Below the pieces are notes generated by a model. That model saw only the letters and a program-made list of their open reading frames with translations, was not told where the DNA came from and searched no databases. From an uncultured Rhodobiaceae bacterium (GTDB lineage: Bacteria; Pseudomonadota; Alphaproteobacteria; RS24), in assembly GCA_937907245.1 (NCBI GenBank), contig CALCUM010000002.1:62001-126000 (forward strand): a DNA stretch of 64,000 nucleotides, written 5' to 3'. The position numbers and the translations under genes are program-made. Shown in pieces: positions 18,021 to 28,383 of the stretch. How positions within the stretch are numbered: the stretch's first letter is position 1; every line of letters begins with the position of its first letter.

Positions 18021-18881
18021 ATGGGTCTTTTGAAATTTATGACACGGCGTTGCGCGTCCGTATTGGCCGCCTCGGCTGCCTTGCTAGGTGCCAGCACCAG
18101 CGCTGTTTTGGCCAATCAGCCAGAGCCATGGCAGCTCGGCTTCCAAGAGGCCGCCACGGAAAACATGGCAATGATTACAGATTTTAATAATTTTCTTCTG
18201 TATCTCATGACCGCCATCACTTTGTTGGTTTTGGGCCTGATGATTTATGTGATGGTGCGATTTAACGCCAAATCCAATCCAGAGCCAAGCAAGACCACGC
18301 ACAATACTTTTGTCGAAGTGGTATGGACGGTTCTACCGATTCTTATTTTGGTGGTTATCGCTGTCCCATCTTTCCGTCTGTTGTATTTCCAGCGTGAAAT
18401 TCCCCAAGCTGAAGTGACGGTCAAAGCCGTCGGCTATCAGTGGTATTGGGGTTATGAATATCCAGACCACGGTGACTTTGCCTTCGATAGCTTGATGTTG
18501 AACGACGAAGAGCGCGGCGACCAGCCACGCCTCTTGGCAACCGACACCGCCATGGTGGTGCCCGTAGACACAACCGTTCGCGTTATCGTGACGGCTGCGG
18601 ATGTGCTGCACGCTTTTGCGATGCCAGCCTTTGGGTTGAAAATGGATGCGGTGCCTGGTCGCTTGAACGAGACTTGGTTCAAGGCCGAGAAAACCGGAAC
18701 TTTTTACGGCCAATGCTCTGAGCTATGTGGCATCCGCCACGCTTTTATGCCCATTCGCATTGAGGTCGTTTCCAAAGAAGAATTCGCGGCTTGGGTAGAA
18801 GAAGCCAAAGCCGAATATGCAAATTTACAATCCAGCGAAGGCATGTATGCCAACGCTGCCATTACTGACGCAACGCGTTAA
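18021..18881 (+). CDS. ctaC: Cytochrome c oxidase subunit II (aa3 type)
   Basis: The 286-residue subunit accepts electrons from cytochrome c at its CuA centre. It has a signal peptide (about 1-32), two transmembrane helices at about 55-80 and 96-120, and a periplasmic cupredoxin domain. The aromatic electron-entry motif YQWYWGYEY is present. The CuA ligands lie in the HAFAMPAFG region and in CSELCGIRHAFM near the C-terminus. There is no fused cytochrome c domain. It leads the oxidase operon, with GGAG ten bases before the start. Confidence 0.97.
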   Translation: MGLLKFMTRRCASVLAASAALLGASTSAVLANQPEPWQLGFQEAATENMAMITDFNNFLLYLMTAITLLVLGLMIYVMVRFNAKSNPEPSKTTHNTFVEVVWTVLPILILVVIAVPSFRLLYFQREIPQAEVTVKAVGYQWYWGYEYPDHGDFAFDSLMLNDEERGDQPRLLATDTAMVVPVDTTVRVIVTAADVLHAFAMPAFGLKMDAVPGRLNETWFKAEKTGTFYGQCSELCGIRHAFMPIRIEVVSKEEFAAWVEEAKAEYANLQSSEGMYANAAITDATR

Positions 18882-20501
<1,620 letters not shown>

Positions 20502-20526
20502 GTAGACGGACTTATTAGGAGCCTTC

Positions 20527-21468
20527 ATGTCTCAAGAATATGAAGAGACATTAGCGAAAATGCAGGGGCCAGCGTCATTGGATGCTGGCTCCGCCGCTGA
20601 TTATATCGCTTTGATGAAACCACGGGTAATGTCCCTTGTGGTCTTCACCGCTTTGGTCGGTATGATTATGGCTCCCGGTGGTTTTGGCGAAAATGGGTTA
20701 CACCCCGTCTTGGCCATTGCGGCCTTGGCGCTCATTTCGGTCGGCGCGGGCGCGTCGGCGGCTTTGAATATGTGGTATGATGCAGATATTGACGCCATTA
20801 TGACCCGCACCCAAAACCGACCCATTCCAAGTGGTCGCGTTTCAAAGGAGTCGGCTCTGGTGTTCGGCCTTTGGGTCTCTGGCCTTGCGGTCATGGGCAT
20901 GGCGGTAATGATTAATTACCTGAGTGCGGCCTTATTGGCGTTTACGATTTTCTTCTACGCCGTAATTTACACAATGTTTTTAAAACGCGCGACGGCGCAA
21001 AATATTGTTATTGGCGGCGCGGCAGGGGCTTTGCCTCCGGTCATCGGATGGGCCGCTGCGGCCAATTCATTATCCGTCGAGCCATTGATTTATTTTGCCA
21101 TTATCTTCTTCTGGACGCCGCCGCATTTCTGGGCTTTGGCGCTGATTAAAAACGACGATTATAAAGCGGCAAACGTGCCTATGCTGCCGGTAACCAGCGG
21201 CGCGAAAGCCACATTGCGCCAAATCGTTGCCTATTCCATCGTGCTGCTTGGCGTCACTCTATTGCCTTACATAATGGGCTTTAGCGGGCTGTTTTACGCG
21301 GCAGGCGCCAGCATTTTGGGTCTTATTTTCGTCGGCATGTGCGTCTTATTGGCGTTTAGTGGTGACGAGCAACGCAACCGAATTGCGGGCATGACGTTCG
21401 TTTATTCGATTTTTTATCTCTTTCTTCTGTTCGTGCTTTTGCCGGCAGACAAATTGGTGGGCGCATGA
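20527..21468 (+). CDS. ctaB: Protoheme IX farnesyltransferase (heme O synthase)
   Basis: The 313-residue UbiA-superfamily enzyme farnesylates heme b to heme O, the precursor of heme A used by the adjacent oxidase. The first Asp motif NMWYDADIDAIMTRTQNRP is near 83-101, and the cofactor motif YKAANVPMLPV is near 215-225. About eight to nine hydrophobic helices are visible. A consensus AGGAG precedes the start, and its stop overlaps the start of the next small gene in an ATGA arrangement. Confidence 0.96.
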   Translation: MSQEYEETLAKMQGPASLDAGSAADYIALMKPRVMSLVVFTALVGMIMAPGGFGENGLHPVLAIAALALISVGAGASAALNMWYDADIDAIMTRTQNRPIPSGRVSKESALVFGLWVSGLAVMGMAVMINYLSAALLAFTIFFYAVIYTMFLKRATAQNIVIGGAAGALPPVIGWAAAANSLSVEPLIYFAIIFFWTPPHFWALALIKNDDYKAANVPMLPVTSGAKATLRQIVAYSIVLLGVTLLPYIMGFSGLFYAAGASILGLIFVGMCVLLAFSGDEQRNRIAGMTFVYSIFYLFLLFVLLPADKLVGA

Positions 21469-21641
21469 GCAAAGAACCAGAAAATACAGAAATTCAAACA
21501 CCTGTTTGGACGCCAGAATTATTGCAACAACGCCGCAAGCGCGCCGCCATTATGGCTGTCGCCCTTTTGGTGTTTGTGGGCTTGTTCTTTTGGGTCACAT
21601 TGGTGAAGCTCGGCGTTAACGTAACCAACCGTCCCCTATAG
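21465..21641 (+). CDS. Small single-span membrane protein of the cox operon (CoxF-like)
   Basis: A 58-residue ORF starts in an ATGA overlap with ctaB's stop and ends 7 bases before ctaG. It has a charged N-terminus with PELLQQRRKRAA, one hydrophobic helix at about 29-47 and a short periplasmic tail. Alphaproteobacterial cox operons carry a small single-TM protein (often called CoxF) exactly here, between ctaB and ctaG. It is probably an oxidase assembly or accessory protein; the function is unproven. Its size makes it easy to miss. Confidence 0.75.
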   Translation: MSKEPENTEIQTPVWTPELLQQRRKRAAIMAVALLVFVGLFFWVTLVKLGVNVTNRPL

Positions 21642-21648
21642 GAACCCC

Positions 21649-22260
21649 ATGACTGAAACCGCCACCAGCCAAGAACAAAAAGCACAGCGCGCCAATAAAA
21701 GCGTGGCTATGGGAGCCGCCATGATGGCCATTTCCATGGTTGGCGTGGCCTATGCCGCCGTGCCGCTTTATGACCTGTTCTGCCGTGTGACGGGCTTTGG
21801 CGGCACCACACAAGTGGCCGAAGCAGCGCCAGGTGCGGTGTCAGACCGTATCGTTACCATCCGCTTTGATGCGAGCCTAAACCGAAAAATGCCTTGGGGC
21901 TTTAAGCCACCCAAACAGTCGGTGGCTTTGCCTGTGGGCGAATCGGGACTGGCTTTTTATCATGCGACTAATCCAACGGACCGGCGAATTACGGGAACCG
22001 CGACCTATAATGTGTCGCCGCCAGAAGCCGGTGTTTATTTTTCTAAAATTGATTGTTTTTGTTTCACAGAGCAGGTTCTAGAGCCTGGGCAGTCGGTCGA
22101 TATGCCGGTGAGTTTTTTCATCGATCCAGAAATTTTAACAGATCCAGAAATGGATGATGTCAAAACGATTACTTTGTCTTATACATTTTTTGAAGCAACG
22201 CCTTCTGCTAGTCTAGAAGTGCCAATAGAGACGCAAGCCAAGCTTGCACCAAGGGGATAA
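21649..22260 (+). CDS. ctaG: Cytochrome c oxidase assembly protein CtaG (Cox11)
   Basis: This 203-residue copper chaperone delivers copper to CuB of subunit I. One N-terminal helix (about 22-42) anchors a periplasmic immunoglobulin-like domain. The copper site is the CFCF motif near 140-143, within [17 protein letters not shown] further Cys after the helix ([10 protein letters not shown]) fits the family. It lies between the CoxF-like gene and subunit III, which starts 4 bases after its stop. Confidence 0.96.
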   Translation: MTETATSQEQKAQRANKSVAMGAAMMAISMVGVAYAAVPLYDLFCRVTGFGGTTQVAEAAPGAVSDRIVTIRFDASLNRKMPWGFKPPKQSVALPVGESGLAFYHATNPTDRRITGTATYNVSPPEAGVYFSKIDCFCFTEQVLEPGQSVDMPVSFFIDPEILTDPEMDDVKTITLSYTFFEATPSASLEVPIETQAKLAPRG

Positions 22261-22264
22261 GTTT

Positions 22265-23101
22265 ATGTCTGACAGCCACGCAAAAAATCACGATTATCAT
22301 CTGGTAGACCCAAGCCCATGGCCTATTGTGGCATCGATTAGCCTTCTCACGCTATGTTTTGGCGCCGTGCAGTATTTGCACGATGGCGCGCCTTGGGTTC
22401 TGGGGCTTGGCTTTTTGGGTGTGCTTTACACGATGTTGGGCTGGTGGCGCGATGTCGTTAAAGAAGCGGATAAGGGCGACCATACCCCCGTGGTTCAAAT
22501 GCACCACCGCTATGGCATGATTTTATTCATCGCCTCGGAGGTTATGTTCTTCGTGGCTTGGTTTTGGGCTTATTTCGATGCCAGCCTGTACCCCGGCGAA
22601 GCCATTCAGGCGTCGCGCACGGAGCTAACTGGCGGTCAATGGCCACCTGTAGGCATTGAGACTTTTGACCCATGGCATTTGCCGCTCATCAATACGCTAA
22701 TTTTGCTGACCTCTGGCACAACCGTTACTTGGGCCCACCATGCCTTGCAGCATGATGACCGCCAAGGTCTGAAATGGGGTCTCATTTTGACCGTGGCCCT
22801 GGGCGCTTTGTTCACGGTTTTCCAAGTCTATGAATATCAGCATGCCGCGTTTGGTTTTTCGGGTCATATTTATGGCGCGACTTTCTTTATGGCGACGGGC
22901 TTTCATGGCTTCCATGTCGTCGTCGGAACAATTTTCTTGGCGGTCTGCTTACTGCGCGCCATGAACGGTGCGTTCACCTCGAAACAGCATTTCGGCTTTG
23001 AAGCAGCGGCTTGGTATTGGCACTTTGTCGATGTCGTCTGGCTGTTCTTGTTTGTCGTCATCTACATCCTCGGTGCGGGCGCCGGAGCTGGCGCGCATTA
23101 G
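22265..23101 (+). CDS. ctaE: Cytochrome c oxidase subunit III
   Basis: The 278-residue subunit stabilises the oxidase core. Seven hydrophobic helices are visible. Conserved segments include PSPWPIVAS near the start, [20 protein letters not shown], and [11 protein letters not shown]. The C-terminal [14 protein letters not shown] is highly typical. The ATG at 22265 is preferred over 22244 because it has AGGGGA at a good distance and lies outside ctaG. Confidence 0.97.
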   Translation: MSDSHAKNHDYHLVDPSPWPIVASISLLTLCFGAVQYLHDGAPWVLGLGFLGVLYTMLGWWRDVVKEADKGDHTPVVQMHHRYGMILFIASEVMFFVAWFWAYFDASLYPGEAIQASRTELTGGQWPPVGIETFDPWHLPLINTLILLTSGTTVTWAHHALQHDDRQGLKWGLILTVALGALFTVFQVYEYQHAAFGFSGHIYGATFFMATGFHGFHVVVGTIFLAVCLLRAMNGAFTSKQHFGFEAAAWYWHFVDVVWLFLFVVIYILGAGAGAGAH

Positions 23102-23140
23102 TTTGGTGCATGTATCTAAAATTCAACGCAAGGAAAGCTG

Positions 23141-23914
23141 ATGTTTTCCTTGCGTGTTTTTTTGCCTTCTGGCCTGACGCTCGTCATGCTCACGGTGCTG
23201 CTGATGCTCGGCAATTGGCAAGTCGAGCGATTATTTTGGAAGCAAGACCTCATTCAGCGCATTGAGCTTCGCACGCAAGACCGCGACGGCCCAGCCAAGC
23301 GGACGCTGACAAACGCGGGCGATATCGCCAAATTGGAAAAGCTCGAGGATGAATACCGCAAAGTGAACTTGCGTGGCCGCTTTGGGCCCGAAGTTGGCCT
23401 TTGGTTTACCCAAATCGAAAACAAGCCAGATGGATTATCGCGCCCCGATGCCGTGGGCTATCACGTCCTATCGCCGTTTTACCTGACCGATGGTAGCGCC
23501 ATTATGGTGGACCAAGGCTTTGTGCCTTTAACGCTTGTCGATGGGCTGAAAGCCAATAATGAAAAGCAGCAATCGCTCGAGGTGATTTTGCGTTGGCCAG
23601 ATAATCGCGGCCGTTTTGACAATGCCGACCGCCCGAAAGCCAATTTGTTTTATGTGCGCGATACCCAAGCTCTGGGGAAACATTGGGGCGTAGCTTTACC
23701 CGCGCCCATTGGCGAAGTGGCAGCCATTGGCCAAGGTTGGCCACGCGGGGGGCAAACCCGCGTGGTCATCAACAATAATCATTTGCAATATGCCGTGACA
23801 TGGTTTGGTCTGGCCTTAGTGCTTGTGATTATTTCGGGACTGTGGCACATCCGATTTTATAAATCGGGTGGAGGTTTTTGGCAGACCCGAGACGACGAGA
23901 ATAGGGACAGCTAG
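23141..23914 (+). CDS. SURF1 family cytochrome oxidase biogenesis protein
   Basis: This 257-residue protein has two membrane helices flanking a periplasmic domain: N-terminal at about 8-27 and C-terminal at about 215-237. Family marks are LGNWQVERLFWKQDLI, the LRGRFGPE strand and the C-terminal NNNHLQYAVTWFGLA. SURF1 assists insertion of heme a into subunit I. AAGGAAAG precedes the ATG. The stop directly abuts the GTG start of thrC with no gap. Confidence 0.9.
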   Translation: MFSLRVFLPSGLTLVMLTVLLMLGNWQVERLFWKQDLIQRIELRTQDRDGPAKRTLTNAGDIAKLEKLEDEYRKVNLRGRFGPEVGLWFTQIENKPDGLSRPDAVGYHVLSPFYLTDGSAIMVDQGFVPLTLVDGLKANNEKQQSLEVILRWPDNRGRFDNADRPKANLFYVRDTQALGKHWGVALPAPIGEVAAIGQGWPRGGQTRVVINNNHLQYAVTWFGLALVLVIISGLWHIRFYKSGGGFWQTRDDENRDS

Positions 23915-25312
23915 GTGAAATATATATCGACCCGTGGGCAGGCTCCAAAACTGAGCTTTGAAGAAGCCCTCTTGGCAGGACTGGCCAGCGATGGTGGTCT
24001 CTATGTGCCAGAAAGCTGGCCGCGCCTGTCTGACGCCATGATTAAAAGTTTTGTCGGCATGCCGTTTGAGCAAGTGGCCGTAGAAGTATTGCATCCGTTC
24101 ATGAGCGAAGATGTGCCGCGCGAGCGTTTGCAGGCCATGGTCGAAGAGGCTTATGCGACTTTCACGGAAGAGGAAATAGCCCCGCTTACCGATATGGGCG
24201 ACGGGCATTATTTGCTAGAATTATATCACGGGCCCACTTTGGCGTTTAAAGATGTGGCGATGCAATTATTGGCCCGCCTTATGGATGATGCGCTGATCCG
24301 CCGAGGCTCGCGCGCAACCATTGTGGGGGCTACTTCTGGCGACACGGGCGGGGCGGCCATTGAAGCGTTTCGCGGTCGTGAAGCCGCCGATGTGTTTATT
24401 TTGTTTCCCCAAGGCCGCGTCTCGGATGTGCAGCGCAAGCAAATGACCACGCCCAATGACCCCAATGTTCATACGCTTGCCGTTGAGGGCACTTTTGACG
24501 ATTGCCAAGCTTTGGTAAAAGAAATGTTTACCGATGCGCCGTTTCGCCAAGACATGTCTTTGGCGGGGGTAAATTCCATCAATTGGGCGCGGGTGATGGC
24601 GCAGATTACTTACTACTTTACGGCGGCTGCCAAATTAGGCGCACCCGAAACGCCCGTCGCATTTTCTGTGCCAACAGGAAATTTTGGCGATATTTTTGCT
24701 GGTTATGTGGCCGCGCAAATGGGCTTGCCCGTGGCACAATTGATGATTGCGACCAATGTGAATGATATTCTGGCCCGCACGCTGGAGAGCGGCGCCTATG
24801 AAACCGGCGAGGTGGTGGCCACCTCTAGCCCCAGTATGGACATTCAAGTGTCGAGTAATTTTGAGCGCCTGTTGTTTGAGCTTTCAGGTCGCGATGCCGA
24901 CCGGGTTCGCGCGCTCATGGGTTCGTTAAAACAAAGCGGGCGTTTTGAGCTGAGTGAAAGCGAGCTGCATTTGATGCGTGCGCTATTTGCCGCCAAACGT
25001 GTGGATGCAGAGGAAACCCTAACCACCATGCGCGATGTCTTGGCGCATAACGGGTTTCAAATCGACCCGCATAGCGCCATTGGCGTGGCGGCGGCTCATT
25101 CTGCCGTATTGGCCGAAGATGTGCCCATCGTCACTTTGGCCACGGCGCATCCAGCGAAATTCCCCAAAGCCGTGCAAGAGGCCTATAACGCCGAGCCCGA
25201 CACACCGCAGCGGGTTACCGATATGCTCGATTTGCCCGAACAATTCACCCCCGTGGCCAATGATCTTGGTGCTGTGCAAGCGTTGATCCGAGAAAAAGCT
25301 AGGGCTGGCTGA
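23915..25312 (+). CDS. thrC: Threonine synthase
   Basis: The 465-residue PLP enzyme converts O-phosphohomoserine to threonine. The N-terminus KYISTRGQAPKLSFEEALL and DGGLYVPESWP are family marks. The PLP lysine is in GPTLAFKDVAMQL (about 108-120), and the phosphate-binding loop is VGATSGDTGGAA. It starts with GTG immediately after the SURF1 stop, a junction common in this class. Its substrate is supplied by the homoserine kinase encoded at 28.8-29.8 kb. Confidence 0.96.
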   Translation: MKYISTRGQAPKLSFEEALLAGLASDGGLYVPESWPRLSDAMIKSFVGMPFEQVAVEVLHPFMSEDVPRERLQAMVEEAYATFTEEEIAPLTDMGDGHYLLELYHGPTLAFKDVAMQLLARLMDDALIRRGSRATIVGATSGDTGGAAIEAFRGREAADVFILFPQGRVSDVQRKQMTTPNDPNVHTLAVEGTFDDCQALVKEMFTDAPFRQDMSLAGVNSINWARVMAQITYYFTAAAKLGAPETPVAFSVPTGNFGDIFAGYVAAQMGLPVAQLMIATNVNDILARTLESGAYETGEVVATSSPSMDIQVSSNFERLLFELSGRDADRVRALMGSLKQSGRFELSESELHLMRALFAAKRVDAEETLTTMRDVLAHNGFQIDPHSAIGVAAAHSAVLAEDVPIVTLATAHPAKFPKAVQEAYNAEPDTPQRVTDMLDLPEQFTPVANDLGAVQALIREKARAG

Positions 25313-25315
25313 TTT

Positions 25316-26248
25316 ATGTCGGCGCGGTGGCATGGCCTTTGGGTCTCGTTTTTTTGGCTCGCTGTTTTGGTTCTGCCGACCGAGGCGACCGCCCGCGCCG
25401 CCGATGCTCTGCGCTTGGCGGAGACTTTTCGCGTCCTGAATTTAACCCCTCATTTAATGCCCCTCGAACAAGGGGGGCAAGCGTTTGCTATTCAAAACTC
25501 CAGCTCCAAACCCCTTACTTTGGTGTTGAAGCGAGCGGAGCTTAACGACCTGGGCGTGGCACTTGGGTTGCAGCAAGGCAGCCGCCCACCGTTGCGACTT
25601 TTCAGCTCCGATGACCGCGAGTTTTCGGTTCCCGCCGGCCCGCCCAACGGGCTTGTGTTCACTTTGCCAGGCGGCGTTGTGCAAAGTTTTAGCCTGCCAA
25701 ACATAGAGACGGGCGAAACGCTTTACTTGTGGTCTCCGGCAAGTTTGGCGGCCTACCAAAACAATCGCCAAACCTTCCATGCGAGCGTTTTATTTTTATT
25801 GGCAATTTTACTGGGGCTTTCGATTTTCGCCGCCATTTTTCGCCGCTCTCGCCGCGCCGCTTATGGCATTACCATGGGCGGGGGGCTGCTGGTCTTATTG
25901 GCCAGCCTGTGGATGCGGGATGTGTTTCCCGATACCGAGCAATTTTTCTCGCTGTCCACCTATCGCCTAGACGCCATTCGCTTTGCCTTTGGTCTGGGAC
26001 TGCTGATGAGTATCTTGGGTCATCTTAATTTGATTATCCGTCTGGCTATTAATCGTAATTATTGGACCAGGGTTATCATCCTCGCAGATATTGGTCTGGT
26101 CGCGATGGGGGTGTTTTGGACGCTGCAGATTGTGCAAGCTGACTTCGCGGGTCTTATTTCTTCAGAATTGGGCGATATCGCCTTGGCGCTAACTTGCGGC
26201 ACGGTTCTGCTTGGCGCGTTTTTTGTGCCCGACCGCCGCAATCGCTAA
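25316..26248 (+). CDS. Orphan membrane protein resembling a 7TMR-DISM-type sensor without output domain
   Basis: This 310-residue protein is not clearly recognised. It has a signal peptide-like start (to about residue 28), a periplasmic beta-rich region (about 30-145) and then five hydrophobic helices between about 148 and 303, ending in a short charged tail PDRRNR. The order (periplasmic jelly-roll-like domain, then a helix bundle) resembles 7TMR-DISM sensor modules, which are normally fused to a kinase or GGDEF/EAL domain. None is present here, and the next gene is on the opposite strand. It starts 3 bases after thrC. The resemblance is by eye only. Confidence 0.45.
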   Translation: MSARWHGLWVSFFWLAVLVLPTEATARAADALRLAETFRVLNLTPHLMPLEQGGQAFAIQNSSSKPLTLVLKRAELNDLGVALGLQQGSRPPLRLFSSDDREFSVPAGPPNGLVFTLPGGVVQSFSLPNIETGETLYLWSPASLAAYQNNRQTFHASVLFLLAILLGLSIFAAIFRRSRRAAYGITMGGGLLVLLASLWMRDVFPDTEQFFSLSTYRLDAIRFAFGLGLLMSILGHLNLIIRLAINRNYWTRVIILADIGLVAMGVFWTLQIVQADFAGLISSELGDIALALTCGTVLLGAFFVPDRRNR

Positions 26249-26252
26249 CCCT

Positions 26253-26819
26253 TTAGGCTTCGCCGCCTTCGTGGCTTAAAAGAGCCAAGTCGATTCCCAG
26301 CCGTTGAATGCAAGCTTCGTACAGCGTGTGGGGCTGTGGCGTAAAAATATCTTCCAAAGTAGCAGGGCAGGTAAGCCAAGCATTCTCTTGTATTTCGCCC
26401 TCTAACTGCCCGGGCCCCCAGCCCGTATAGCCCAGTAAAAGTCGCATATGTTGTGGGCCTCGGCTTTGCGCTGCATCGATTAAAATCTCCAAAGATTGGG
26501 TTACCCCGACCAGCGTCTCTTCCTGCACGATAGGATTTTGTGGCGGATAATCCGCGGAATGCAAAATAAACCCATGCTCGCCCTCCACCGGCCCACCGAC
26601 GAAAACGGGGATATTCTTCAATCCGGTTTGGCCAACAGAGGCCGGCAAATCCATACCGATATCGCCAAGCGTTATGCCTTGTGTGGGCTGATTAACGATA
26701 AACCCCATGGCGCCTTCTTCCTCATGAGCCATCATATAAATAACGCTACGCTCAAAGCGCTCGTCTCCCATACTGGGCATAGCGAGTAAAAAATGGCCTT
26801 TTAGGGTCGTCTGTTTCAT
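26253..26819 (-). CDS. YqgE/AlgH family protein
   Basis: This 188-residue protein has the YqgE family opening, GHFLLAMPSMGDERFERSVIYM (about 9-30), then GAMGFIVNQPT, PVFVGGPVEGEHGFILH, and GYTGWGPGQLEGEIQENAW near the C-terminal third. It is cytosolic with no motif for catalysis. AlgH was first described as an alginate regulator in Pseudomonas, but the molecular function of the family is unknown. It converges with the orphan membrane protein over 4 bases and diverges from the DsbD-alpha-like gene. Confidence 0.93.
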   Translation of the reverse strand: MKQTTLKGHFLLAMPSMGDERFERSVIYMMAHEEEGAMGFIVNQPTQGITLGDIGMDLPASVGQTGLKNIPVFVGGPVEGEHGFILHSADYPPQNPIVQEETLVGVTQSLEILIDAAQSRGPQHMRLLLGYTGWGPGQLEGEIQENAWLTCPATLEDIFTPQPHTLYEACIQRLGIDLALLSHEGGEA

Positions 26820-26898
26820 GGCTTAGTTTACGCTCGGGCAGGCCTCGCGAGCAAGCAGATGTGTCGAACAGCCTCTCGTCTTGTGTTCACGAACGCGC

Positions 26899-26904
26899 TA
26901 TAAG
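26899..26904 (+). promoter_or_regulatory. -10-like box placed for a leaderless transcript
   Basis: TATAAG ends five bases before the ATG of the following gene, which would set transcription start at or next to that ATG. No Shine-Dalgarno is present. The -35 region is weak. Confidence 0.35.
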
Positions 26905-26909
26905 ACACT

Positions 26910-27749
26910 ATGTTGAAACGCTTGTGTGTTGTTGCGGCCCTTTTCGGCCTTGGTTTTTCGTCTGCTTTGGCGCTGTCGTCTACCCCTTGGGTGGATAAAA
27001 AACCAGTGCGCTATCGCATGGTGACAGCGGAAATTGAGGGGCAGGCCTATGCCGCCTTGCAGATGCAGCTGAAACCCGGATGGCACACCTATTGGCGATA
27101 TCCGGGTGCCAGTGGCATTGCCCCCGAATTTACTTTCACCGATAGCCGCGGTGTCCGCGTTGGTGATGCGGTGTATCCTGCGCCGTATTTTTTCGAAGAT
27201 GGTGTTGGGGGGGTTTATGGCTATGAAGGCGAAACAGGGTTTGTTTTTCCAATCCATAGGCAGGGGGCGGCGAGCTTAACCCTCAAAGCGTTTTTAGGGG
27301 TCTGCCGCGAGGTTTGTATTCCGCTAGAGATTAACCAAGAAATGGCTTTAGTGTCGCCCTCAGCCATAGGGCAGCAAAGCCAGCCTAAAAACAACGGCGT
27401 GATTTCTCGCCTGCTGGCCGCACAGGCCAAGGCGCCAAGCGCGGCGTTGAAAGTAGAAAGCGCCAGCTTTGATGGCGTATCGCTGCAACTCGTGGTGACG
27501 GGGCAAGATTTGCAAAACCCCGTGGTGATGAGTGTGCCGGGCCCACAGGATATTTTGGGGCCGCCACGCATTACGGCGCGCCACCCCGTCGCCCATTTGA
27601 TTGAGATACCGGCATGGTCTAAGCTCGACCATCCGCTCATTGGGCGCAAGCTAACCTTCGTCGTACGCGACGGCGCCAAAGCCATTGAACAAGAAGTTGA
27701 AATAACCGATCACCGTTTGCTGCCCCGCGCACAACCCCATACTGATTAA
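26910..27749 (+). CDS. Periplasmic DsbD-alpha-domain-like protein
   Basis: This 279-residue secreted protein has a signal peptide (MLKRLCVVAALFGLGFSSALA) and resembles the N-terminal periplasmic domain of thiol-disulfide reductase DsbD. Visible features are LKPGWHTYWRYPGASG near 53-68 and CREVCIPLEI near 132-141, where the two cysteines form the CxxxC pair. The membrane domain and the C-terminal thioredoxin domain of full DsbD are absent. It probably exchanges disulfides with a periplasmic partner encoded elsewhere. Such stand-alone proteins are common in alphaproteobacteria. Confidence 0.8.
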   Translation: MLKRLCVVAALFGLGFSSALALSSTPWVDKKPVRYRMVTAEIEGQAYAALQMQLKPGWHTYWRYPGASGIAPEFTFTDSRGVRVGDAVYPAPYFFEDGVGGVYGYEGETGFVFPIHRQGAASLTLKAFLGVCREVCIPLEINQEMALVSPSAIGQQSQPKNNGVISRLLAAQAKAPSAALKVESASFDGVSLQLVVTGQDLQNPVVMSVPGPQDILGPPRITARHPVAHLIEIPAWSKLDHPLIGRKLTFVVRDGAKAIEQEVEITDHRLLPRAQPHTD

Positions 27750-27768
27750 TCTTATTTAGGAGAGAAAC

Positions 27769-28257
27769 ATGACTGTAAAAGCTGGCGATAAAATGCCTGA
27801 AGCCCAATTGATGCACATGAGTGATGCCGGCCCCGCGCCGATTACCACGGCAGAATTATTCGACGGAAAAACGGTCGCTTTGTTTGCTTTGCCAGGTGCG
27901 TTTACCCCCACTTGCTCGAACCAGCATCTGCCGGGCTTTATCGAAAAATCCGAAGAGCTTCGCGCCGCTGGCGTCGATACGATTGTCTGCCTGTCGGTCA
28001 ATGACGCCTTTGTTATGGGCGCCTGGGGCCAACAACAAGGCGCGACGGGAAAAGTAATGATGGTCGGCGATGGCAATGCAGATTTGACCGAAGCCCTTGG
28101 CCTGACCATGGATGGGTCTGGCTTTGGCATGGGCAAACGTTCCTTGCGCTACTCGATGATTGTGCGCGATGGCGTTATTGAAAGCTTAAATGTTGAGGGC
28201 AACCCGGGCCAAGCGGTCGATAGCGGTGCCGAAAACCTGCTGTCTCAACTGGGCTAA
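27769..28257 (+). CDS. Peroxiredoxin, Prx5 type
   Basis: The 162-residue thiol peroxidase reduces H2O2 and organic hydroperoxides. The catalytic site is PGAFTPTCSNQHLPGF (about 43-58), with the peroxidatic Cys in PTC. Downstream VNDAFVMGAWG and the RYSMIVRDGVI strand match the Prx5 group. A consensus AGGAG lies upstream of the ATG. It follows the DsbD-like gene by 19 bases, which suggests shared transcription, and ends at a strong terminator. Confidence 0.93.
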   Translation: MTVKAGDKMPEAQLMHMSDAGPAPITTAELFDGKTVALFALPGAFTPTCSNQHLPGFIEKSEELRAAGVDTIVCLSVNDAFVMGAWGQQQGATGKVMMVGDGNADLTEALGLTMDGSGFGMGKRSLRYSMIVRDGVIESLNVEGNPGQAVDSGAENLLSQLG

Positions 28258-28280
28258 GTTTAGCTAAAATCTATCTAAGA

Positions 28281-28314
28281 ACCATGGCTGCCACATCGGC
28301 GGCCATGGTTTTTT
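28281..28314 (+). terminator. Rho-independent terminator after peroxiredoxin
   Basis: A perfect 8-bp stem, ACCATGGC (28281-28288) with GCCATGGT (28302-28309), is followed by a run of six T. It is a strong terminator for the plus-strand genes; the minus-strand side lacks a good T run. Confidence 0.85.
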
Positions 28315-28317
28315 GTG

Positions 28318-28383
28318 GTTTTTATTGGCAGGGCGCCATGCCCCTATTGATAGGGCAACATGCCTTTATTGGTAGGGCGCCAT
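28318..28383 (-). repeat. Three tandem 22-bp units repeating the end of rnhA
   Basis: Read on the minus strand, the last codons of rnhA (Met-Ala-Pro-Tyr-Gln-stop plus four bases) are repeated two more times with a few substitutions. The units start with ATG at 28383, 28361 and 28339. The first unit is the real gene end; the others lie in the 3' untranslated region. Confidence 0.85.
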
